DNA from: HGM04593 sp045661225 | Lineage (GTDB): Bacteria; Bacteroidota; Bacteroidia; Bacteroidales; Bacteroidaceae | Length of the DNA: 17,657 nucleotides | NCBI GenBank assembly: GCA_045661225.1 | Contig: JAZRFF010000035.1 | Coordinates: forward strand, 1 to 17,657 | Direction of reading: 5' to 3' | Shown: positions 1 through 7,821 of the stretch, in pieces | Numbering within the stretch: the first letter of the stretch is position 1 | Layout: each line of letters begins with the position of its first letter | Translations under genes and position numbers: made by a program | The notes under the pieces: generated by a model | Database searches by the model: none | Told to the model about the DNA's origin: nothing | The model's input: only the letters and a program-made list of their open reading frames with translations

Positions 1-2546
1 ATGCGTTCTATGGTTGCTCCGGCCTTACAAGCGTTGAATTCAATGCTGAAAATTGCACAAGTATGGGTAACGGTCTTTATCCAGTGTTTGGTAATTGTAC
101 AGCATTGTCAACGGTGACAATTGGAGAAAATGTAAAAAACATCCCGGCTTCTGCGTTCTATAGTTGCACAGGCCTTACAAACATTGAAATCCCTAACAGC
201 GTAACAAGCATTGGAAATGATGCGTTCAATAATTGCAGAAGCCTAAAAACTGTAATAAATTTCTCAAATATCACATTCAGTAAGGGGTCAAGCAACAATG
301 GTTATGTTGCATACTATGCCAAAAAGGTTATTAATGCGCCAAATGGTTTTATAGATGGTGATTATATTTGGTGTAAATTCAATGGAGTAAATACATTGGC
401 TTGTTATCTTGGTGATGCTACTGAGTTAGTATTACCTGTTGACTACAATGGCGAAAATTATGTAATTGGAAATGATGCCTTCTATGGTTGCTCCGGCCTT
501 ACAAGCGTTGAAATCCATAACAGCGTTACTAGCATTGGAGATTATGCGTTCAGTAATTGCTCCGACCTTGCAAGCATTACAATCCCTAACAGCGTTACAA
601 GCATTGGAACCAGTGCTTTCGAGGGTTGTACAGGACTTAAGGAAGTACATGTTAACAACCTTGCTGCATGGTGTAAAATTGATTTTAATGGAGCTTATGC
701 AAATCCTTTGTATAATGCCAAAACTATATATTTAAATGGTAACTTAGTTGACGAACTTATTATTCCCGATGGAGTTAGTTCTATAAAGAGATTTACTTTC
801 TATAATTGTGCTACTATCACTAGTGTAACACTTCCAAATAGTATTGAAAGTTTTGAAAAAAGTGCTTTTTGTGGCTGCACAGGCCTTACAAGCGTTGTAA
901 TCCCAAACAGCGTAACAAGCATTGGATATAGTGCGTTCTATGGTTGCAAAGGCCTTACAAGCGTTGAAATCCCTAATAGTGTAACAAATATTGGAGATCA
1001 TGCATTCAATGGTTGCTCCGGTGTTACCAGCATTGTAATCGGCAACAGCGTAACAAGCATTGGAACCAGTGCTTTCATGGGTTGCACAGGACTTAAGGAA
1101 GTACATGTTAACAACCTTGCTGCATGGTGTAAAATTGATTTTAATGGAGCTTATGCAAATCCTTTGTATAATGCCAAAACTATGTATTTAAATGGTAACT
1201 TAGTTGACGAACTTATTATTCCCGATGGAGTTAGTTCTATAAAGAGATTTACTTTCTATAATTGCGCTACTATCACTAGTGTAACACTTCCAAATAGTAT
1301 TGAAAGTTTTGAAAAAAGTGCTTTTTGTGGTTGCACCGGCCTTACAAGCGTTGAAATCCCAAACAGCGTTACTAGCATTGGAGATTATGCGTTCTATAAA
1401 TGCTCCGGGCTTACAAGCGTTGTAATCCCAAACAGCGTAACAAGCATTGGAACCAGTGCTTTCGAGGATTGCACAGACCTTAAGAATGTTTATAATTTCT
1501 CTAGTCTAACATTCGGTAAAGGGGAATATACTAATGGATATATTGCGTATTATGCCGATAATGTTTATAATGTGTCTAATGGCTCAAAAGAGGGTGATTT
1601 TATATTCGGCAAGCCCAATGATGTGAATACATTGCTTTATTATTTGGGCAACGCTGCCGAATTGGCCTTGCCTGCCGATTATAGAGGTGAAAATTATACT
1701 ATTGGTACAGATGTATTCAAAAATAAAACTACTATTACAAGCATTATAATTCCTAACAGCGTTACAAGCATTGGAGATGATGCCTTTGCAGGCTGTAGCA
1801 ATGTAGAAAGACTTGATTTGGACTGTGCTGAGGTTGGCGACTGGTTCAGTGGTGTGTCAGCTCTCAAAGAGGTAATAATTGGTGACGGTGTTACAAGTGT
1901 TGCAACTTCGGCCTTCAATGGTTGCACCGGCCTTGAAAAGGTTTGCATCAGCGACCTTGCAGCTTGGTGTGGTATTGATTTTGGTAGTGCTAATTCTAAT
2001 CCATTGTACTATGCGAACAATTTGTATTTGAACGATGAATTGTTGACCGATATTTCCATACCGGCCGAAGTTACGAAGGTGAAGAATTATGCTTTCTACA
2101 ACTGTAAGGGTGTTACAAATATTGAAATTCTTGATAAAGTAAAAAGTATTGGAAACAGCGCTTTCTATGGTTGCAATGATTTGGAGACACTTTACATAAG
2201 CAATACCATTGAGAGCATTGATGATTATGCCTTTGCCGAATGTAACAATATCCTGGATATAAAGATTGGTTCAAAGAAGGCGATTACCGCAAGTGAAAAT
2301 ATCTTCAGTAGCGACGCCTATAACAATGCTTGTTTGTATGTGCCTACCGGCCGCAAGGATTTTTATGCAAAAACATCGCCTTGGAGCAATTTTATTATAA
2401 GCGAAATGGATTTCACCGGAATAGAGAATATGGAAGCCGAAGGCGAAAGGGTTAAAGATGTTTACTATGACCTCAGCGGCCGCGTAGTTGAAAACCCAAC
2501 AAATGGTGTTTACATTATCTACGGTAAAAAGGTAATTATAAAATAA
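1..2546 (+). CDS. BspA-type leucine-rich-repeat surface protein, 5' end outside window
   Basis: The frame is open from the first complete codon at position 3, and its first residues (AFYGCSGLTSVEF) are already a repeat unit, so the gene begins upstream; the ATG at 63 is internal. The protein is built from many units of about 23 residues of the form IPNSVTSIGDYAFYGCSGL, the Treponema/BspA-like LRR (LRR_5) pattern. Two about 76-residue insert modules (243-470 and 1479-1706) interrupt the repeats. The last 45 residues (YYDLSGRVVENPTNGVYI, then a GKKVIIK end) resemble the C-terminal sorting tail of many secreted Bacteroidales proteins, so export to the cell surface is inferred. BspA relatives are known as adhesins; the ligand here is unknown. 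A hairpin terminator follows 24 bp after the stop. Family assignment is firm; the role is not. Confidence 0.93.
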   Translation, partial: AFYGCSGLTSVEFNAENCTSMGNGLYPVFGNCTALSTVTIGENVKNIPASAFYSCTGLTNIEIPNSVTSIGNDAFNNCRSLKTVINFSNITFSKGSSNNGYVAYYAKKVINAPNGFIDGDYIWCKFNGVNTLACYLGDATELVLPVDYNGENYVIGNDAFYGCSGLTSVEIHNSVTSIGDYAFSNCSDLASITIPNSVTSIGTSAFEGCTGLKEVHVNNLAAWCKIDFNGAYANPLYNAKTIYLNGNLVDELIIPDGVSSIKRFTFYNCATITSVTLPNSIESFEKSAFCGCTGLTSVVIPNSVTSIGYSAFYGCKGLTSVEIPNSVTNIGDHAFNGCSGVTSIVIGNSVTSIGTSAFMGCTGLKEVHVNNLAAWCKIDFNGAYANPLYNAKTMYLNGNLVDELIIPDGVSSIKRFTFYNCATITSVTLPNSIESFEKSAFCGCTGLTSVEIPNSVTSIGDYAFYKCSGLTSVVIPNSVTSIGTSAFEDCTDLKNVYNFSSLTFGKGEYTNGYIAYYADNVYNVSNGSKEGDFIFGKPNDVNTLLYYLGNAAELALPADYRGENYTIGTDVFKNKTTITSIIIPNSVTSIGDDAFAGCSNVERLDLDCAEVGDWFSGVSALKEVIIGDGVTSVATSAFNGCTGLEKVCISDLAAWCGIDFGSANSNPLYYANNLYLNDELLTDISIPAEVTKVKNYAFYNCKGVTNIEILDKVKSIGNSAFYGCNDLETLYISNTIESIDDYAFAECNNILDIKIGSKKAITASENIFSSDAYNNACLYVPTGRKDFYAKTSPWSNFIISEMDFTGIENMEAEGERVKDVYYDLSGRVVENPTNGVYIIYGKKVIIK
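597..926 (+). repeat. Long near-identical internal repeat, copy 1
   Basis: About 330 bp inside the BspA-like gene is repeated almost base for base at 1053-1382, an offset of exactly 456 bp (152 codons), so the frame is kept. The unit covers an LRR, a segment containing AAWCKIDFNG and ANPLYNAKT, and two further LRRs. Only scattered substitutions separate the copies, which points to a recent duplication or to gene conversion. Confidence 0.9.
1053..1382 (+). repeat. Long near-identical internal repeat, copy 2
   Basis: Second copy of the 330-bp unit at 597-926. A third, clearly diverged relative of its central part (AAWCGIDFG, NPLYYANNLYLN) lies near 1960-2040, so the module is an old component of the protein that was recently copied. 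Confidence 0.9.
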
Positions 2547-2570
2547 TTGATTTATAAATACTCACAGCAG

Positions 2571-2606
2571 AATGACCAATCAAGTTTGTGCTTGATTGGT
2601 CATTTT
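2571..2606 (+). terminator. Rho-independent-type terminator of the BspA-like gene
   Basis: AATGACCAATCAAG (2571-2584) pairs perfectly over 14 bp with CTTGATTGGTCATT (2591-2604) around the loop TTTGTG. A short T run follows. It lies just past the stop codon at 2546. Confidence 0.88.
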
Positions 2607-2652
2607 GGTTATTATGGTATTATTCACGCCGATGTTCATATAACTGCTATAT

Positions 2653-2680
2653 TACCGTGAGTTCGATCGAACTCACGGTA
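2653..2680 (-). terminator. Perfect 28-bp palindrome, terminator of the leftward phage-like operon
   Basis: The 28 bp from 2653 to 2680 are fully self-complementary, centred between 2666 and 2667 (TTCGA/TCGAA). The palindrome sits 5 bp beyond the stop codon (2686) of the 941-aa gene and gives a stem of about 12 bp with a tight loop. The T run expected on the minus strand is weak (TAATATAG). It also marks the left edge of the phage-derived cassette. Confidence 0.75.
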
Positions 2681-2685
2681 TTTAA

Positions 2686-5511
2686 CTATCTTATCCTGCT
2701 ATTCCAGGCCGACTGCACTTCAACCTCAACGCCTGTAAGCACGCTGCCGGCCATCATCTTTCCGCAGACGACAAACACAAAACTGCGATACGACTGAGTG
2801 GGATAAAAAGGCAGTATAATATCTTGAGCCTCACGAACAATCTCACGTCCCGACAACAATTTGTAATTAGCCCCATCGTTGCTACCAAAAAGATAACAAG
2901 CAAGTGCCGGAACCCCGTCTGCTAAATCATTGCAAGGTTTCACATAAGCGTGAAGCATAAGCGTTGTTATCCGCTTAAACATCTTGGAGCCCCAAAGGTG
3001 TGGCCTTGACACGACAAACACATTATTATCACCCGATTGAGCAGTATCAATAGCAAAAAGCGTCGTTCGTCCCGAGTCGGCCGAGAAGATATAAGGTTTA
3101 CGGCACCGTTTCACAAGCCCTTCGACTTTTACCCCGAGCCTGCTCCACACGCCACTCTGCAAAGAGAACAAATAAGAGTACGAATGCGAAGCACTCCCCA
3201 AAAGAATCTCTGCGTGTTCAGGAAGATATACAAGCGATGCACTACGCATATAACCGGAAAAGTCGCCATTCTCTTTAACACCGGCCAACCCCATCATTGA
3301 AGCAACACCCCTAATGACCATATTGTCAAGAATACGGGTTGTCCCACCCTTGTCAATCATACACGAGGATAGAGTCTTTATTTTCCCGCCACTTATCAGC
3401 ATTACCCCTTGCTCACCAACAAAAGCCACACCGCTATCGACGCCACACACCGAGCCGGCATTAACGCAAACCTCACGCGACAATGGAAACGAAGCAAGAT
3501 AAGCCATCGCACCCGAAGTATCAACAGACATCGCCCATATACCGTCACGACAAAAAACATACAACGGGTGCTGTCCGAACTGACCTTGTGAAAGAGCAAC
3601 AGTATTACTTGCAAGCGCAACTATTTCGGTATGCGAAGGCGAATAGGTGCACCGAGCCGGAAAAGAGAACGGATTGTCAACCGAAGATACCTTTAAGACA
3701 TTCAGTCTCTCCTCATAAGGCACACTCTCGCTCAAGTCAGCCTCATCGGGTTGCAACACCTCCCAAGAATTATCTAAAGCAATATTGGTAATATCCGATT
3801 CAGCATCATCACTCTCTGTTATTGTTACTATTATAGTATCCCCATCAGTCAGCAGTCTTTCATTATAGACAAGTTCCACCGCAAGTTCATCGGTACCATA
3901 AAAAGGTTCTCCGTCAAGCAGCCACGTTCCATCAGTATTTGAATAGGTAAGTTTATAAGAACCCGCCTGCCACGAAAAGATATCGAGAAATTCCTTATCG
4001 GTCAACGGTAAAAGTTCAGCACCATTCTGAAAAGCACTGCGAACCGCAACTACATATCCAAGAGAGGCACGGTTCAAATATTGCGCCTGATTCAGGAAAC
4101 GATGCGCAGCAAGTTGAAAAGTACGGCGATAAACATTGCTATTCAAGAACAAAAAGAGAGTCATCTCAAATGCGCGGGAATCGGGATACGACAGTAAAGG
4201 AGGCAATTCATAAACACCATCATTTAGTGCAACCGCAACATTCTCATATACCCTTGCCACGACAGAGACACCGGCAATAGTCCTTATTTTTGTTTTCACA
4301 CAAATACGCCCCAAAGTTTCACTACTGCTATTGGGTATGGAAAACATCATAGAATTATGCCCCTTACCAAAAAACTCCTTTATTGCCCCCAGATGCAACC
4401 TGTTATTGAACACATAACTACACCCGGGAACAAAAGAACTATAAGAACAGCGCTCATAAGAAAGAGATTGTTGCAGGACTAAATTAGTCCGAGAAACATC
4501 ATTCACACAATGCACTAAATTACCATCAATGTCATATTCGGCGACCCTGTAATAAAGCGATGCTTCACTGACCTCAGTGTAAAGCTCCTCAAAATCCTTA
4601 TCATCATATACACCCTCCCCCACATTATTATCTTTTCTGTGAGGCACGACCTTTTTTCCCATTATTGAACCGGTTGTAAAGACATCGATACCCGCAACAA
4701 TATCTTTCCAGTTACCAAGCGTTAATGCCGTGAACGAGAAAGCCGGTTTCATACCAAGCACCTTAACCTTATACCTCGACGGAGTAGAACTCCCGACAGG
4801 TTCCGCCACAAGATTATACTCGTCACGCATTATATCCTGAACCCTACTCTCGTCACTTACATACATTACAGGCGACACCGAAATATAAGAACCATCAAAC
4901 AGACGCAAAGCAAAGCAGAACATAGCCCGGTCAATATAATATCCTTTTTTGTTCAACGTATTTATAGCCTCGTCAAAATACCCTTTAGAGTTGTACGCCC
5001 ACGAACTCTCAATTCCTTTTGAGACATTATGCTCATATTCGGCATCGGTTGTAACACTCTCAACAATCGATTCGGTACTAATGTTAAGCACAGGCATTGG
5101 AGGGCGTTCTCCAAGAAAAATATACTTACCATTGCTGTAAAGCAGATAATATATGCCTTCCGTTGTCATACAACAAGCCACATAACCAAGAAATTCCATA
5201 TTATAAATATTCGGTATTCCGGTTATATAAAAAGGTTCACCATCAGTCCCATTCACAGTATGCCACTCCCTGTCAAAAACCATTATACGTCCATCGGAAT
5301 CAGCAATTACCGCCAAATAGCACTGAGCTAGCTCGTGCCAATAAATCTGCTCAAATTCAGCAACAAGCCTTGTTACTTGCGAGAGTTCAGGCATAGGCAC
5401 AAGCACCCCGTCCTTCATACGCATATTGACAATATCGACACACTCCCCCTCGGTAGCCATCAGATTGTCTGTATTTCGTGTTATACCCTTAAAAGAAAAA
5501 ATCTTATGCAT
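2686..5511 (-). CDS. Large tail-nozzle/stabilisation-like phage protein (941 aa)
   Basis: This is the last and largest gene of the leftward unit. The N-terminus (FKGITRNTDNL, GECVDIVNMRMKDG, then VPMPE) resembles the opening of podovirus tail-nozzle and stabilisation proteins (P22 gp10, T7 gp12 type), which begin with a short motif listing the genes' 'new' residues and then a beta-propeller. The remainder is beta-rich, with blade-like segments such as LYVFCRDGIWAMSVD and VAFVGEQGVMLISGG, and has no signal peptide or membrane segment. The start at 5511 is an ATG lying 15 bp after the stop of the spanin-like gene. A role as the distal tube of a short tail, docked to an adaptor (the 213-aa product), is inferred from these similarities and from gene content. 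It could instead be a receptor-binding or tail-fibre protein. I see no portal features in it. Confidence 0.65.
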   Translation of the reverse strand: MHKIFSFKGITRNTDNLMATEGECVDIVNMRMKDGVLVPMPELSQVTRLVAEFEQIYWHELAQCYLAVIADSDGRIMVFDREWHTVNGTDGEPFYITGIPNIYNMEFLGYVACCMTTEGIYYLLYSNGKYIFLGERPPMPVLNISTESIVESVTTDAEYEHNVSKGIESSWAYNSKGYFDEAINTLNKKGYYIDRAMFCFALRLFDGSYISVSPVMYVSDESRVQDIMRDEYNLVAEPVGSSTPSRYKVKVLGMKPAFSFTALTLGNWKDIVAGIDVFTTGSIMGKKVVPHRKDNNVGEGVYDDKDFEELYTEVSEASLYYRVAEYDIDGNLVHCVNDVSRTNLVLQQSLSYERCSYSSFVPGCSYVFNNRLHLGAIKEFFGKGHNSMMFSIPNSSSETLGRICVKTKIRTIAGVSVVARVYENVAVALNDGVYELPPLLSYPDSRAFEMTLFLFLNSNVYRRTFQLAAHRFLNQAQYLNRASLGYVVAVRSAFQNGAELLPLTDKEFLDIFSWQAGSYKLTYSNTDGTWLLDGEPFYGTDELAVELVYNERLLTDGDTIIVTITESDDAESDITNIALDNSWEVLQPDEADLSESVPYEERLNVLKVSSVDNPFSFPARCTYSPSHTEIVALASNTVALSQGQFGQHPLYVFCRDGIWAMSVDTSGAMAYLASFPLSREVCVNAGSVCGVDSGVAFVGEQGVMLISGGKIKTLSSCMIDKGGTTRILDNMVIRGVASMMGLAGVKENGDFSGYMRSASLVYLPEHAEILLGSASHSYSYLFSLQSGVWSRLGVKVEGLVKRCRKPYIFSADSGRTTLFAIDTAQSGDNNVFVVSRPHLWGSKMFKRITTLMLHAYVKPCNDLADGVPALACYLFGSNDGANYKLLSGREIVREAQDIILPFYPTQSYRSFVFVVCGKMMAGSVLTGVEVEVQSAWNSRIR

Positions 5512-5526
5512 TCAAACTGTTTTTAA

Positions 5527-5940
5527 TCATACACCAAAAAATCTCTTTCCCAAAAAACGCACGCACCACCCCCAAAAACCCGAACGCCACAAAAGCAGCA
5601 GTAACAGAATTGACACTACAGCAAGCAGCAGAGAATTTACCGGATTTACAACCTTTTTTAAATTTGTAACGACACGTTCGGTCACGAGAGTGTCGCACAC
5701 AACAACTGTATCGCGCACGACACTCTCTTTATAGAGCGTTCTGTACCTCGTAAAGAACACCGTGTCAGCCCTCTCACGAACATAAACACTGTCACGCAGA
5801 AAGACACTATCCCGTTCAATTATTGCCGATAAAGAGGAGTAGGCCCGTGTGCTATTATCCTTAGTGCGAGACTCCGCACAACGACACCCGCACAAAAACA
5901 ACAACACCAAACTACAGCATATTATTACCCCCCTTTTCAT
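5527..5940 (-). CDS. Lipoprotein with C-terminal membrane segment, unimolecular-spanin-like (137 aa)
   Basis: I chose the ATG at 5940 over a TTG at 5949; from it the protein starts MKRGVIICCSLVLLFLCGC, a lipoprotein signal with a lipobox-like LCGC (predicted lipidated Cys19). The middle, residues about 40-95, is a charged stretch rich in valine and aspartate (RDSVYVRE, VVRDTVVVCDTLV) with a beta or coiled tendency. A hydrophobic helix follows at about 102-118 (SLLLAVVSILLLLLLW), then a basic tail. An outer-membrane lipid anchor plus a C-terminal inner-membrane helix in about 130 residues is the layout of u-spanins such as phage T1 gp11, which fuse the two membranes at lysis. The gene overlaps the holin-like gene by 29 bp, supporting a lysis role. 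No sequence homology was tested, so the function is inferred from topology and context. Confidence 0.62.
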   Translation of the reverse strand: MKRGVIICCSLVLLFLCGCRCAESRTKDNSTRAYSSLSAIIERDSVFLRDSVYVRERADTVFFTRYRTLYKESVVRDTVVVCDTLVTERVVTNLKKVVNPVNSLLLAVVSILLLLLLWRSGFWGWCVRFLGKRFFGV

Positions 5941-6379
5941 TTTCGACAAAAACCTTTAACGAACTACAATGCTCAAGCACCCGCAAGCTGAACATATAAT
6001 ACAAGAAATCAAGAACACGAAACAGCGTGCTACGCTCATTTGTAACCATTCGTGCATTACGTAGAATATTAGTCCCGTAGAAATAAATCGCCACATAAAT
6101 CATAAACGACACACAATGCACAGCCACCTCCTCCTCACCCTTCAAATGCCCAAGCAAATAAATTGAAGCAACCATAACAAAGTAGACGGCAGCGTCCCTA
6201 AAGAAACATAAAGCCTTCTTAAAGCTCCATTCACGATGGTTGCACACATCGGCCAGCATACCTGCAAGAAAATTCACTGCAAAAAGCAACACCAACCCGA
6301 ATATATCATTCTTTATCGGGAACAACAACCCCGCGACGTTGGCAGCCAATGTCGCCACAAATAATTTCAAACTATCCAT
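5912..6379 (-). CDS. Holin-like multi-pass membrane protein (155 aa)
   Basis: An open frame extends to 6430, but the ATG at 6379 lies 4 bp after the stop of the preceding gene and gives a good N-terminus (MDSLKLFVATLAANVAGLLF). Three or four hydrophobic helices are visible at about residues 7-22, 25-43, 60-77 and 85-102, followed by a charged C-terminal region. The segment VNFLAGMLADVCNHREWSFKK is like that of holins annotated in Bacteroidetes phages. A holin would form pores in the inner membrane and time lysis. The next gene downstream has a spanin layout, which fits a lysis pair, but no endolysin gene is visible in the window. Confidence 0.7.
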   Translation of the reverse strand: MDSLKLFVATLAANVAGLLFPIKNDIFGLVLLFAVNFLAGMLADVCNHREWSFKKALCFFRDAAVYFVMVASIYLLGHLKGEEEVAVHCVSFMIYVAIYFYGTNILRNARMVTNERSTLFRVLDFLYYMFSLRVLEHCSSLKVFVENEKGGNNML

Positions 6380-6383
6380 AGCA

Positions 6384-6671
6384 CTATATTTCAAGGTATT
6401 TAATGAGAGTAAATTCGCTACGAGAAGCAAACTTCACAAACTGTCCGCGCATAGCCCCCTCAAGCGTAATCTCACACTTTTGGCGGTCAAACCCAAAGTC
6501 ATCGTATTTAATGTACTCCTCCACCCCATCGATGCTTACAAGCACATCGACAGGATAAGGACCACGCTTGTGCACACGTACCCTGACATCGCCGCCCTTG
6601 CACATTATAGGATAACTCTCCCAAACGTCGGCCACCTTTATAAAACCTATACTTTTAACTGACATAGTCAT
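6384..6671 (-). CDS. Small phage structural-type protein of unknown function (95 aa)
   Basis: The frame is open further upstream, but that part overlaps the adaptor-like gene by about 170 bp, so the ATG at 6671 (or 6665, giving MSVKSIGF) is preferred; it lies 4 bp past that gene's stop. The product is a compact, beta-rich soluble protein (DVRVRVHKRGPYPVDVLVSI, then CEITLEGAMRGQFVKF) without signal or membrane segments. It lies between the adaptor-like and holin-like genes, the usual place for a small tail or head-completion protein. I do not recognise the family. Confidence 0.6.
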   Translation of the reverse strand: MTMSVKSIGFIKVADVWESYPIMCKGGDVRVRVHKRGPYPVDVLVSIDGVEEYIKYDDFGFDRQKCEITLEGAMRGQFVKFASRSEFTLIKYLEI

Positions 6672-6675
6672 TAAA

Positions 6676-7317
6676 TTATTTTTTCTTGTTACACAATGCC
6701 GTCGCCATTGAAATAAAGGTATTGGCGACGTCCTGACGTTCAAAGACACTATAAAGCAATGCCACACAATAATAAGCAACAGCATCGGCAAGCACACTTT
6801 CGCAACCAACGAGCCCATCATCGATGTCAAAATCCGCTTCATAAACAAAATGCTTCAAGAGACTATTATCGCCCGCCGGATACAACCACACCGTTCGTTC
6901 CCCCGTGGCTGATACCCCATCGACACACACCGGACGAAACTCCCCCGCACGCGTGTAAACATTGCCTTGAGCAAGAGCTTCGGGCGAATTTTGTGAATAC
7001 AGCGTCACACAAGGACGCTGCCACCCAACAAGTTGCAACGAGACAAGTTCTACAAAATCGGCAGGAAGAAGAAGCGTTCCACACCCGCTATCCCGAGAAA
7101 CAATCTCAGCCTCGTCGGGAGCCAGGCTGCGCACATTCACGCAACCCACCCCCGCAGCCTTATTCTTTTGTACAAACGCCACAGCCTGTGGCAACAAGCC
7201 TTTGATCAGTGGATTTATAGAACGTGTATCAACAGAGAGAAGCGACAATTGCGTGTCCTCTTCACTTTCGTTTATCAGCCGCCTTACACGCCTTACAAGT
7301 TCATCGGTTGCAATCAT
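6676..7317 (-). CDS. Head-tail adaptor-like phage protein (213 aa)
   Basis: The ATG at 7317 overlaps the stop of the preceding gene (ATGA), indicating translational coupling. The N-terminus is helical (DELVRRVRRLINESEED), followed by LLSVDTRSINPLIKGLLPQA, a beta-rich middle with LLLPADFVELVSLQLVGW, and a C-terminal helix (VLADAVAYYCVALLYSVFER). This helix, beta-domain, helix arrangement with a PADF-type loop is like podovirus adaptor and tail-tube-A proteins (P22 gp4, T7 gp11 type), which join the portal to the nozzle. The pairing with a nozzle-like gene in the same operon supports this reading. The assignment is by pattern only. Confidence 0.58.
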   Translation of the reverse strand: MIATDELVRRVRRLINESEEDTQLSLLSVDTRSINPLIKGLLPQAVAFVQKNKAAGVGCVNVRSLAPDEAEIVSRDSGCGTLLLPADFVELVSLQLVGWQRPCVTLYSQNSPEALAQGNVYTRAGEFRPVCVDGVSATGERTVWLYPAGDNSLLKHFVYEADFDIDDGLVGCESVLADAVAYYCVALLYSVFERQDVANTFISMATALCNKKK

Positions 7318-7736
7318 AGCCAGTTAGGGAATGAGAGCCCGCAATCCTGTGCTACAGCCTTAACAGCAGCCTTATTCTGTAATTGCGACAAGGTGTAATT
7401 ATAAGGTTCCGCCATTAGCAACGCACGCGCTTGCTGCATATTTGTCACTTCACTGACAATAGTCTTTTCCGACTCACCAGAAATTCCGTCCCCATTCACT
7501 ACAGGCTCATCACACAGCTCGACTACCCCTCTTTTAATTTCTCCATTAAGAAAAGACTCGCTATTCTCTATTGCCCTTTGTATAAGAGGATTATCTGTAG
7601 TGTACTGAGCCGGATACACGCCGGTCGAATTTATAGCGCCGCCGGTAAATTCAATTCTCACAAGCGCTTTACCCACTCTAAAATAACTGTTACGCTCAAT
7701 TTGCCCGTGAATCTCATAAGTAATTCTTTTTTTCAT
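7314..7736 (-). CDS. Conserved-looking phage head-region protein of unknown function (140 aa)
   Basis: The gene starts at an ATG (7736) 18 bp after a strong hairpin that follows the capsid gene, and its stop overlaps the adaptor-like gene. The N-terminal half (YEIHGQIERNSYFRVGKALV, then YPAQYTTDNPLIQRAIENSE) looks like a small beta domain with a helix. The C-terminal end (LSQLQNKAAVKAVAQDCGLS, then FPNWL) has the short helix-loop-helix look of SAP/HeH-type DNA-binding ends, which occur in several phage head proteins; this comparison is tentative. There is no signal peptide or membrane segment. From its position between capsid and adaptor genes, a role in head completion or DNA contact is plausible but unproven. 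Confidence 0.55.
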   Translation of the reverse strand: MKKRITYEIHGQIERNSYFRVGKALVRIEFTGGAINSTGVYPAQYTTDNPLIQRAIENSESFLNGEIKRGVVELCDEPVVNGDGISGESEKTIVSEVTNMQQARALLMAEPYNYTLSQLQNKAAVKAVAQDCGLSFPNWL

Positions 7737-7753
7737 CGTCGATAAATTTTAAA

Positions 7754-7795
7754 CGGGCCGGACGCAATGGGAGCAACCCTCACGCACCCGACCCG
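7754..7795 (-). terminator. Strong intra-operon hairpin just after the capsid gene
   Basis: In the minus-strand transcript, CGGGUCGGGUGC pairs with GCGUCCGGCCCG over 12 bp (three of them G-U), and an inner GGG/CCC can also form. It is followed by UUUAAAAUUU. It lies between the stop of the capsid-like gene (7822) and the start of the next gene (7736). This is the place where phages often put a partial terminator or a stabilising hairpin so that capsid mRNA exceeds downstream mRNA. Confidence 0.7.
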
Positions 7796-7821
7796 ACGTA
7801 TTATACAATAACTTTTAAAAA

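Noticed and set aside
744..1106. Open frames on the minus strand inside the BspA-like gene
   Set aside because: They mirror the repeat units of the plus-strand gene, share its codon periodicity and have repetitive, low-complexity products.
500..1450. Regular short repeats suggestive of a CRISPR array
   Set aside because: The repeats are protein-coding LRR units in one frame with variable spacing, and no cas gene is present.
2686..5511. The 941-aa protein as the missing portal
   Set aside because: Its composition is beta-rich and blade-like, and its N-terminus resembles nozzle proteins; portals are largely helical with a wing and stem layout.
6672..6848. N-terminal membrane extension of the 95-aa protein
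   Set aside because: The extension lies wholly in the adaptor-like gene; the apparent hydrophobic helix is an out-of-frame reading of that gene.
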